Below are positions 57,901 to 64,000 of a DNA stretch of 64,000 nucleotides, piece by piece. Made by a program: the position numbers and the translations under genes. The DNA is from Amoebophrya sp. A120 (lineage: Eukaryota; Sar; Dinophyceae; Syndiniales; Amoebophryaceae), in contig CAJINV010000005.1 in the NCBI GenBank assembly GCA_905178155.1, positions 7,742,989-7,806,988 on the forward strand, written 5' to 3'. The notes beneath the pieces were generated by a model. That model did not search any database, was not told the origin of the DNA, and saw only the letters and a program-made list of their open reading frames with translations. Numbering within the stretch: position 1 is the stretch's first letter; each line of letters starts with the position of its first letter.

Positions 57901-60900
57901 TAGTTGCAAATCTGCATCACAACTCTGGGGTGCGGATGCTTTTACACCGGACACGTGCTCCCGAAGAACCAGCCAGTTGTTGCCAGCGACTTGAAAACCG
58001 TAGCTGTTTGTAGACGACGGGTCACTGCAACCTATGAACTGCACAAGTATGGTATCGCATTCGTATAAATGCATTACAAATTTCCTCAGCATGAGAGAAT
58101 GAATTTGTAATGCTGATTTGCCTTGACAACGAAATTTGTAATGCAAGATTTGCATTCATACGAGTACGATACTTTTGCACAGGATACATCCCTGCACGCA
58201 ACAGTTCTCACGCTCCTTCATCTGCAAAGCCTGGTAGCTATCCAAGAAAAATAAATGTTGTTAGTGTAAATTTGTGATGCGCAACATTCAAGCTGATTGC
58301 GTCTGTCATGCTTGGCATGCATCGTAGGGCTCCTTAGAGGGCGTTTTCGCGTAGTATCTGCGCATGACAGGTTTTTGCTGCCATGCGAGAGATATTTGTC
58401 ATGCTAATCCTCCAAGAAAGTTACACCTACAGTCGTGTTTTTTTCTTGCATAGTAGCCGCACGGCTCGTAGTAGCAACGGATCGAGGCCGCGGTGTCCTT
58501 CCGCACCCAACCAGTCCCCCAGATTATGCAGTGCAAATATGTCTGGGTCTGGAAGCTTGTGATGCTAAAGTATGGATGAGTCTGGTGCTTTCAAGTGCAA
58601 CCAAGCATGACAAGTTTAGTTGACGTCGTCTGATGCGTAGCACGCATGACAAACAGCGCTTTTGCATGACAAAAAAAGTGGCGCTATTGCTGGCCATGCA
58701 ATACTGATTTTTCAGGAATGTAAGACACGCAACACAAGTTCCACTTTTGCAGACCCAGACATATTTGCATTCGATACAGATCGCGGAGTTGCAATTGACG
58801 GTGTCGCAGAAACCGTGATTGTCTTCGCAGCAAAGCCGCTTGTTGCTGCGGTCCCACCAGTTAGTAATCGAGTTGTACCAATCTTTCACCGCATCGCTGG
58901 GAAACCTCGTCACGCCCTGCGGAGCATTGCCCGTCCCGAGGCAGCCCTGCGTGAGGCAGGTCAACTGGTTCGCATTCGGCTTTAAATGCTGTTTCGACGG
59001 CGTAAACAAGTCGCGCCCACACACCGCCTCGTCGTCCGAGCACTTGCCGCAGTTCGAAAAGTCGTCTCGCTTCTCCTCTACTGTGGTTGAGGCCTGGAGC
59101 ACATCGATATTGTCCTTGTTACTTTCGCTCAGCACCCCCAACGACGAACCACAGTCCAGGTACCAGGTACCCCGATAAGGATCCTTCATGATCTGCTTGT
59201 ACCGCGTCCGTGTACTGACCTGCACCCCGCACCCAGAGGTCCACCCCGTCCAGTATGGCGTTCTCAACTGTTACACTATCAACTGTTACATGAATGTGTG
59301 ATGCAAGAATGGCAAAAGTCAAAGCAGGGAGGTTCTTGCACCTGTAGCATTACAAATTTGGCACAGGTTATTTAGGTGCTGTTTTTTTAGCCTTTCAAAA
59401 ATTTGTCATGCGAAGTAGCTTCACCTTGTGGATGTTGATGTTCGTTTTGCATGACAAATCGTGTAACAGCTGAGGATGTAACGTTTGAGAGTCCCATATC
59501 CAGCTCGTCCATTTGCACACACAGGTCGGAAAACTGCAGGACGCCGTGGTATGAGCAAAATGGGCATACTCCCAGTATGGCGTTCTCAAATGTTACATTC
59601 TCAACTCGTACATGGTTTGTCATGTTGGAAGGCTAAGGGCTGGGCGTCCCCTCGTAAATTAATTCGACAAACAGTAGCCTTCGGTCCTTCGGTGTGGCAC
59701 CGCGCAAGCACGAATACCGGCGGAATGGTGACGACCATAAGGGTCAGGCCTCATAACCGGTAAACTCTAGAAGAAATTATTGGACAACGCGATTTCTATC
59801 GAAAGACAAGCACAACAGCATCTGGGACGGCCGCGACGACAGCTGTGTGGATATCTGGATAGAAATAGCCCTGTGCAAAAACTTTTCCTAGCACCGAGGG
59901 ATTAAAAGAAAAGTAAAAAAAAACGATGAAAAACAGCAACTAAGACACAGCCCCACCTACGTCGAAAAAATCACCCTAAAAGGTGGTAGCACCAGTAATA
60001 TCAGTAAAGGTGTCCTGAACACGAGAGTGTGCGGGTGAAGACAATACCCTAGGACTAGCATGCAAAAGGCCAACGAAACCGGACGTGGAGACAGTCCGAA
60101 CAACAGCACCAGGGCGGGCCTGGGCGGAAAATGCATGACAAACACCGGAAGCAGAAACAGATCATGACAAGGAAAGGCCATAATGATACTAAAGGTGGCA
60201 CCAGGGTGGAAACATAAATGTTGGTCTTGTTCGTCTCCTTGGTCTCGTTCCCACAGCCCCAGTAAAAGCTGTTACATGGTTTGTCATGCAGAATAATTTC
60301 CATCATAATTAATCGACGCGATCAAGCTACTTCGCATGACAAACTGCCGAAATGCCAAACAGGCTTACAATCTGTGCCAAATCTGTCATGCAAGATGCGG
60401 AGGGTCACGGCTTTCATTGAGCTGGGCGCCTCAGATGAAAAAAGTCTTCCGAATTTCTTCCAATTTTTTGAGATTTTTTTTTACAAAAAAAATTTGCAAT
60501 TTTTCGCTTTGCTTTGCATTAGGAGAAAGGTTGCGACTCACGTCGTCCGGTGAATTTCTAAGGCGGCTTCGCCTTCCCACCTCCTCTGTTGAGTCGAAGC
60601 TGTGTGGTATGCTGCATCGATGCCATTCCAAGTGGTATGGTGGACTCGTGAAACACTCACCAAAGCAAGCATCAACTTTTCCTCACAAAAAGTGCTCATT
60701 TTTGGAAGCCAAAAGTGACCACTTTTGAGCTTCCAAAAAAGTCTCTTGCTTTTCCTCCTCGATTTCGCCTTCCGACCTTGCATACCCAAAAAAAAAGTCT
60801 AGAAAAAAGTCTCCTCTCCCACTTATATTCTCAATTATTGCGGGTCTTTTTCGGTTTCACCTTTCAGAAAATCGAGAGACTTTTTTTTTGAGGTAAAAAT

Positions 60901-62725
60901 GGGAAAAGATGACTTTTTTGGAGTTCACTTTTGGCCATCAAAAGTGAGCACTTTTTGTGAGGATACGTCACTACTTCTAAAGGATACCGAAAAAGGTCGC
61001 TAGAAGTAGACAAGAAAGCAGCAACTTGTAATGCGGACAGGCTGCAAATAAAAGCAGTACTAGAACGAGAGGGGTCTAGTAGAATAGTGCAGCCCAGCTT
61101 CGCGGCTGGCCAGCGAACGTTGTCACCCGGCGACGAGTGACCATCAAATTTTTTTTTTTGAAAAAAAAATCTAAAAAAATCAAGAGAAAATCGTGACGGG
61201 GGTGCCATCTGAGGTCGCCCAGCTTAACTTTCACTTTTGCCATTGTTGCGTCACAAATTCACGCAACAGCTGAGAGTGTAACAGTTGAGAACGCCATACC
61301 CAGTGTCGTGTCTCCCAAGCCGAAACGTCCCGCCGACGACCGTGGTGGTGCCCACCGCGGTATCAAAAGGAAAAATCCTCCCTCCCCATATCGAAATGGA
61401 AATCTGTGGCGCGGGATTTGTGTACACAAATCGGCTCTGTCTTGCAGTAGAAGACTGCAGGAAGATACAAAGCCGGAGTAGGGGCGTTTTGGTGTAGGCG
61501 CCTAGCAAGGCAAGCATGTCCTCCATAGGCCTTACAGCATTACAAACTGCCTGCAGAACGCGGCAGGGCTTTTGGATTTGCCTTCTTGCAATACAGAGAC
61601 GATTTGTGGTCTCAAATCAGCATCACAAACTTTCAGAAGTATCCCGTTTTGGTATAATGGGGAGGGGGGCTTTTTCCTCGCAATACGCGGCGGCGGCCCC
61701 CCTGGCGACGACGCGAGCCGAGGTTCGACTCGTAGCGCCGCCGCATGGAGTATCAACTGCAAATATCATGCCTGGGTCGGGAAAGGTTGAACCTGTATTG
61801 CGTGTTTCGCATTTCTAAAAAATCTGTATTGCACAAGCAGCAAATAAAGCGCCAGCACACTTTCTTAATGCAAAAACGCAGTTTGTCATGCGTCCTGCGC
61901 ATGGCAGAGCGTTTGAACAAATATTTGTCATGCTGCACTGCACTTAGAGGCACAATCAATCATGACCATTCAGCATTACAAGTTTATTCCAGACCCAGAC
62001 ATATTTGCAATCCGTATGGAGCAGTATCGCCGTCTCGATTCAGATCTGCCGACCCACGTTTGTCGCACCAGTTGCTGCGTGCGGGTGACGGTTATCCAGT
62101 GCAAAAGTTGTATCACACTCGTAGTATTAATTGCAGTCATGCATATACAAATCTCGTCCCCAAGGCAAATCAGCATGATAAATTCCATTTGTCATGCTGA
62201 GCGAACTTGTATTGCAATTACTACTAGTACGATACTTTTGCAGTTCATAACGGTCCCGAGGCTGCAGTAGCCGATATTGTGCTGGTACGTGTCCTTGTTA
62301 TAGCGCTCGTACGACCTATGGGAGTGTCAGGATCGAAATCGTCAACGTAGTTGAAATCATGATTTGTCATGCATAAAATGGATGCCACTTGTAACCCAGT
62401 TTTCAAGTGGCACATGACAAATCTTGGTGGTGTCTAAATCCAGTTTGTAATGCTGTCTGGGTAAGGAAGACGCGTTTTGTCATGCTACTTTAGCAGCTCT
62501 ATTTCTACCCCGAAACAGGCTCCTTACAATCTGCCTTCCTTGCCCACTCTGCAAGACAGGCATTCTGTGGGTTGCATTTTATGCATCGCAATCTAAATCT
62601 ATTTCAACTCTGACGATTTCAAACCTGACGCTTCCATACGACCGCCGCCGCTTGTATTCTTTTCTTTCCAGGTCACCTCGCCACCCATGCCCATTGTCCT
62701 GGGAAAAGTGCTCATCTGCCGGGAC
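48934..62725 (-). CDS. gene 7: long cysteine-rich repeat protein, 5' truncated
   Basis: At least 1375 residues; I do not recognise the family. About eleven modules of roughly 80-120 residues carry a Cys pattern C-x3-C ... CC-x3-C. Examples are CVDNVC with CCAMKC, CGNPLC with CCWRGC, CATNDC with CCIQGC, CLTNKC with CCKKKC, CSYNRC with CCVRKC, and NCCRKGC near the C-terminus. Several modules are followed by a YVI motif (KGYVISSNAKW, VRYVINGQKYP). Such cysteine spacing suggests a secreted or surface protein stabilised by disulfides. No start codon or signal peptide can be placed: the open frame runs into a truncated introner at 62726. Exons average about 125 nt. Exon list: 62725-62639, 62311-62250, 62087-62017, 61745-61686, 61355-61299, 59570-59499, 59248-58777, 58519-58453, 58233-58187, 58027-57954, 57654-57429, 57098-57037, 56763-56686, 56526-56332, 55961-55829, 55571-55440, 55275-55212, 54949-54904, 54592-54547, 54275-54216, 53905-53807, 53549-53437, 52913-52870, 52572-52493, 52362-52324, 52071-52028, 51866-51830, 51531-51362, 51204-51108, 50952-50739, 50515-50169, 49928-49871 and 49608-48934. 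Confidence 0.72.
49614..49870. mobile_element. introner, family B
   Basis: 257 bp, TSD CTTAT perfect. Last intron of gene 7; joins LHGEDK to SASATVYFS. Its internal sequence closely matches the truncated copy at 62726. Confidence 0.92.
49934..50168. mobile_element. introner, family C
   Basis: 235 bp, TSD GTATT perfect. Joins KLVKNT to AFYPGGGFR. Confidence 0.92.
50521..50738. mobile_element. introner, family G
   Basis: 218 bp, flanks CGCCT / CGCTT. A second splice-rule test: leaving one T at the join would give TAG, while removal with one TSD gives PPDAQARTSSSN. Confidence 0.91.
50958..51107. mobile_element. introner, family A
   Basis: 150 bp, TSD GAGGT perfect. Joins FCAGFT to SSSNLDHFYS. 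Confidence 0.93.
51210..51361. mobile_element. introner, family A
   Basis: 152 bp, TSD TGATG perfect. Ends are altered to AATGAACTGC and CAGTTCGTA, so the terminal TAT and ATA are not invariant. Joins CFRDI to NGGDHNAVD. Confidence 0.9.
51537..51829. mobile_element. introner, family D
   Basis: 293 bp, TSD TGATT perfect, left end TATCCTGAGTAAAAATCTTC. Joins CEHSRN to HDTATCCAM. Confidence 0.92.
51872..52027. mobile_element. introner, family A
   Basis: 156 bp, flanks TATGG / TATCG. Joins DAANLAD to TCVDNVCEH. Confidence 0.89.
52077..52323. mobile_element. introner, family B
   Basis: 247 bp, TSD CAGCT perfect (the same pentamer as the copy at 41872). Joins HCEGKS to WGGWAGIRD. Confidence 0.92.
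52368..52492. mobile_element. introner, family A, short
   Basis: 125 bp, the shortest family A copy, with part of the interior deleted. Flanks CCGCA / CTGCA. Joins CCLMKCS to HSAPKGHCE. Confidence 0.89.
52578..52869. mobile_element. introner, family B, with internal triplication
   Basis: 292 bp, TSD GTTCG perfect. Near the right arm CAAGAATTCTTCCAGA is repeated about three times (52805-52850), so the arm itself is partly amplified. Joins LQLKPN to AGHCGKNRC. Confidence 0.91.
52919..53436. mobile_element. introner A carrying a nested transposon
   Basis: 518 bp, TSD CGTGG perfect. The family A arms and core are normal, but 365 bp of unrelated inverted-repeat DNA sit inside. The exons still join in frame (CRETCN-HAHACNGSG), so the enlarged intron is presumably still removed. 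Confidence 0.9.
53001..53365. mobile_element. nested inverted-repeat transposon
   Basis: Begins GGTTAACAGACCAGAATCTC and ends GAGATTTTGGTTTGTCAACC, complementary over about 23 bp with 3 mismatches, and flanked by AATTT on both sides. The interior has repeated TCTCAACGTT, GGCCGGCC palindromes and a telomere-like run (AAACCCTAGACCCTAATCCC). No transposase is encoded. Confidence 0.8.
53555..53806. mobile_element. introner, family C
   Basis: 252 bp, left end TATGGAGCTCCCAAACGCTA, flanks CCTCA / TCGCA weak. A third splice-rule test: leaving one T gives an in-frame TGA, while removal with five flanking bases gives MLRCDTGQTSVS. Confidence 0.87.
53911..54215. mobile_element. introner, family E
   Basis: 305 bp, TSD CCCGG perfect. 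Joins YGYSLP to GKSMELANW. Confidence 0.92.
54281..54546. mobile_element. introner, family B
   Basis: 266 bp, flanks GACCG / GACCA, right end CAAATTTGCACTGGATA. Joins CSAPWS to STQSGGGIS. Confidence 0.89.
54598..54903. mobile_element. introner, family I
   Basis: 306 bp, TSD CACCG perfect, arms GAAAGCCTCAGAACGGAAAT and GGATTTCCAACCTGAGGGC. Joins GPGANG to VDVSTCCDK. Confidence 0.92.
54955..55211. mobile_element. introner, family B
   Basis: 257 bp, flanks AACCT / AATCT. Joins KHGDAKI to LCAGFNCGYG. Confidence 0.89.
55281..55439. mobile_element. introner, family H, inverted orientation
   Basis: 159 bp, TSD TTGCA perfect. It lies in the opposite orientation to the other two family H copies relative to the gene, yet the exons join in frame (TMSWCN-KQKFGSSN). 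The element therefore works as an intron both ways round. Confidence 0.91.
55577..55828. mobile_element. introner, family C, diverged left arm
   Basis: 252 bp, TSD CCACA perfect. Left end TGTGGAATTATCAAACAGTA instead of TATGGCG. Joins NIGSCG to TGRVQRSGND. Confidence 0.88.
55967..56331. mobile_element. introner, family F, enlarged
   Basis: 365 bp against 223-225 for the other family F copies; about 140 bp are extra, starting with a CATCATCATCATCAT run near 56127. Flanks TGGCG / GCTCG are weak. Still joins TAFCTDDE to LQSQYVIRTD in frame, with one variable residue at the join. Confidence 0.84.
56532..56685. mobile_element. introner, family A
   Basis: 154 bp, TSD CCTGC perfect. Joins SKLREQ to GSDGAFPGD. 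Confidence 0.92.
56769..57036. mobile_element. introner, family B
   Basis: 268 bp, left end CATCAACTGC, flanks AGGCG / AGGTG. Joins HVDFDT to CCVRKCAHD. Confidence 0.89.
57104..57428. mobile_element. introner, family D
   Basis: 325 bp, left end TATCCTGAGTAAAAATGTCC, right end TTTTTACTGAGAATA, flanks GTCTC / GTCGG weak. Joins DSDFPT to KTASSVCSYN. Confidence 0.87.
57660..57953. mobile_element. introner, family D
   Basis: 294 bp, TSD CGTGC perfect, ends TGTCCTGAGT and CACCGGACA. Joins VLREH to ATLGYPGVST. Confidence 0.91.
58033..58186. mobile_element. introner, family A
   Basis: 154 bp, flanks CAACC / CATCC. Joins NCCVQGC to SDPSSTNSYG. Confidence 0.9.
58239..58452. mobile_element. introner, family G (GTTACAC subtype)
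   Basis: 214 bp, TSD GTAGC perfect, arms CAAGAAAAATAAATGTTGTT and ACAGTCGTGTTTTTTTCTTG. Joins EPCGY to QALQMKERE. Confidence 0.91.
58525..58776. mobile_element. introner, family B
   Basis: 252 bp, TSD CAGAT perfect. Joins VNCNSAI to WGTGWVRKD. Confidence 0.93.
59254..59498. mobile_element. introner, family C
   Basis: 245 bp, TSD TCCAG perfect. Joins CVCKWTSW to TGWTSGCGV, the only frame open on both sides. Confidence 0.92.
59625..60288. mobile_element. nested insertion 1 in the family C copy
   Basis: About 664 bp bounded by a direct repeat ACATGGTTTGTCATG (59610-59624 and 60274-60288). No inverted ends and no recognisable protein. It includes several poly-A and poly-T runs. Confidence 0.65.
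60421..61223. mobile_element. nested inverted-repeat transposon in the family C copy
   Basis: Ends GCTGGGCGCCTCAGATG and CATCTGAGGTCGCCCAGC are complementary. Inside is a second inverted pair, CACAAAAAGTGCTCATTTTT (about 60684) against AAAAGTGAGCACTTTTTGTG (about 60939). It is about 800 bp without a transposase, so it looks non-autonomous. Confidence 0.75.
61361..61685. mobile_element. introner, family E
   Basis: 325 bp, TSD CGCGG perfect. Joins QGGRRR to GGHHHGRRRD in gene 7. Confidence 0.91.
61751..62016. mobile_element. introner, family B
   Basis: 266 bp, TSD TGGAG perfect, right end TTTGCAATCCGTA. Joins RRRYCS to MRRRYESNL. Confidence 0.91.
62093..62249. mobile_element. introner, family A
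   Basis: 157 bp, TSD ACGGT perfect. Joins YCSLGT to VTRTQQLVR. Confidence 0.92.
62317..62638. mobile_element. introner, family J
   Basis: 322 bp, TSD CGACC perfect, arms GTGTCAGGATCGAAATCGTC and GACGATTTCAAACCTGACGC. Joins YKRRRS to YERYNKDTY. Confidence 0.92.
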
Positions 62726-62911
62726 TATGGATTGCAAAAGTGTCTGGGTATCGAAAGATGTGAATTTGTGATGCGCACTTCACATCACACAAAAATCTGT
62801 CATGCATGGAAGCCAAAAGCTGCACACTTCTCGCCACAGAAAGAAGGCCTGTGTCATGCGGATTACGCACGAAGAGACATTTATCAAAACCTGCGAAGCT
62901 AGTGCTTTTAG
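62726..62911. mobile_element. truncated introner, family B
   Basis: Has the left end TATGGATTGCAAAAGTGTCT and an interior matching the copy at 49614 up to about AAAACCTGCGAAGCTAGTGC, then loses similarity. The right arm and second TSD are missing. Gene 7 cannot be followed upstream of it, so it marks a deletion, rearrangement or assembly joint. Confidence 0.75.
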
Positions 62912-64000
62912 AGAGGGTGGATCCTGAAGTGTGATCACAGTATCTGATCTTCGCAACGGAAATCAGTGGCGAACAGCGGCGCCGGTGATGTTCATTTGAG
63001 AACTCAGGAACTCAGTTTCAGAGTTGGTTTTTGATTTTTTTGGTTTTATTGTTCGAAACAATATCAAACAGCTACGATAGTGGCGTCTATCGCCGTGGGA
63101 AAAATTCAGGGCTCATTTCGGTTTTTTCATGTGTTGACGTTTTGACAAAAAGAGGACTCATTTTTCGAAACAAAAAAGACTTGTGCTTGCGCTCTCGGTT
63201 GTGAAGAAAGAAACTCTCGGCGTTGTTGTTGTGATGAAGTTCTTCTACTGACGTAAAGAAATAAACACATAAACAAACGACCCGACGGCTTTCTTCCCTT
63301 CTCTCTGAGTCTCTCGATCCAAACAAAGTCAACCCACAGATACTGAAACGAGCACGACACTTCAGAATGTCAGATCGACAGTCAGTGCCCGGGGGGTGGA
63401 GAAAGACAATGTTGGAAAGAGCGCTCAGACTTCACCGCGTACTCGTCGGGATCCCCCGGCACACGCCTCTCCGTGTAGGATGACTCTTCTTCGGTGAAGA
63501 AAACCAGAGTGATCCGTTGTCAAATCCACCAGGGCGGTAGACGTCCAGCTGGAGCCGCAACTTCAGCTAGAGCGTGGGTCCGCATATCCCCATTTGTACT
63601 GGAGTCGGTTCCCGCTTTCGAAACAAGAAAACTAACACCAATTATTCACTGGCTCGGTTTTTTGAAGTGGCTGGCTGCTCGGTTTCACCCGCGTGGTTGT
63701 GCTAACTCTTCCCAGTTGCCAACAGACCCACCGCGAGACTCAAAACCCAACGGAAACTTCCGGAGGAAAAGGAGGTCAGGAAAAGGGCTGCGCACTCTTT
63801 ACAGTTGGGCAAAAAGTCGGCTCTTTTCCGAACCCTGGGTGAAGCGTTTCACTTTTATGACACGAGACGCAACCGCGTGTAAATCGGCAGATTGCGAGTA
63901 AAATCATGGAAACAAATTCGGCAGTTCTTTTCCCATCATGACACTTGTTCTTTTTGATGTCGAACAGAAACGAGATCGCCACGCGTTGGACGAAACGGTC
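62912..64000. other. right-end region, no gene assigned
   Basis: No introner arms are present. A plus-strand open frame at 63494-63901 (135 residues, Arg-rich) has no motif I know and could be accidental. The first kilobase should have held the 5' part of gene 7 if the gene were intact. Confidence 0.4.

Larger units (their letters stand above)
59576..61298. mobile_element. introner C of 1.7 kb with two nested insertions
   Basis: The ends TATGGCGTTCTCAAATG and CAGTTGAGAACGCCATA are family C and are flanked by perfect CCCAG. Normal family C interior survives at about 60274-60415 and 61227-61298. Two insertions make it seven times longer than other copies. The join ETRHWEYAHFAHTT stays in frame, so it may still be spliced. 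Confidence 0.88.

Noticed and set aside
9324-61298. A transposase or other autonomous gene within the elements
   Set aside because: Most copies are under 330 bp and none, including the enlarged ones, has a coding frame with transposase features. The driving enzyme must be elsewhere in the genome.
61299-62087. Alternative gene 7 frame reading NWCDKRGSADLNRDGD
   Set aside because: It looks cysteine-compatible locally, but it runs into a stop in the exon at 59248-58777, where only the TGWTSGCGVQ frame is open.
687-62249. Short open frames ending in peptides like MNCKSIVLV or containing ALQICLW, MHYKFS and similar
   Set aside because: These are translations of introner arms and cores (GCAAAAGTATCGTACTCGTA and GCATTACAAATT). 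They recur in every gene and vanish when the elements are removed.
529-62911. CRISPR array or tandem satellite because of the many repeated units
   Set aside because: Spacing is irregular, units are inverted-repeat elements with their own TSDs, and they sit inside eukaryotic exons. No cas genes are present.
529-62911. Splice model leaving a single base of TAT/ATA and both TSD copies
   Set aside because: It preserves frame generally (the difference is 6 nt) but creates in-frame stops at 50521 and 53555, and with the other base at 12285.

Overview
The window looks like nuclear DNA of a eukaryotic protist with very intron-rich genes. My best guess is an alveolate of the dinoflagellate line, close to the parasite Amoebophrya (Syndiniales). 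Three things point there: all seven recognisable genes lie on the minus strand in one unidirectional array; coding regions are full of Ser/Gly/Asn/Gln-rich low complexity; and exons are broken by short repeated inverted-repeat elements without GT-AG ends. Non-canonical, transposon-derived introns (introner elements) are known from Amoebophrya genomes, as I recall the literature. The species itself cannot be proven from this sequence.

The dominant feature is 94 short inverted-repeat elements (109 to 325 bp when not nested), in about 12 families with unrelated arms (A to M below). By my eye count 64 have a perfect 5-bp target-site duplication (TSD), 20 match at 4 of 5 positions, 9 are weak and one is truncated. 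Almost all begin TAT and end ATA outside the TSD. They sit in coding sequence, apart from one just past a stop codon and one truncated copy at a broken gene end. Removing each element plus one copy of its TSD joins the exons in frame. Five gene models assembled only by this rule, plus a few GT-AG introns, come out as whole numbers of codons (1365, 1190, 3369, 1399 and at least 1375 residues). All families share an internal core of the form TTTGTNATGC.

Layout, read in plus-strand coordinates: gene 1 (1-3157, 3' end off the window), long acidic and coiled-coil protein of unknown function; gene 2 (4952 to about 7695), RING-H2 protein; gene 3 (8358-14279), RanBP2-type zinc finger plus UBX-like domains; gene 4 (15671-20443), RAP-domain protein probably imported into mitochondria; gene 5 (23075-38806), Vps8-like endosomal tethering subunit of 3369 residues with 26 introners and one GT-AG intron; gene 6 (39544-45723), membrane-anchored alpha/beta hydrolase; gene 7 (48934-62725), long cysteine-rich repeat protein broken by 33 elements, whose 5' end is cut off at a truncated element.

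Intergenic stretches contain no intact introners. They hold GC-rich blocks (20.8-22.6 kb, 46.2-47.9 kb) and dispersed repeats. Several introners carry later insertions: GC-rich DNA at 4.04-4.82 kb, an inverted-repeat transposon with telomere-like sequence at 53.0-53.4 kb, and two insertions inside the 1.7-kb copy at 59.6-61.3 kb. The genes do not form an obvious pathway; what links them is the wave of intron-forming elements.
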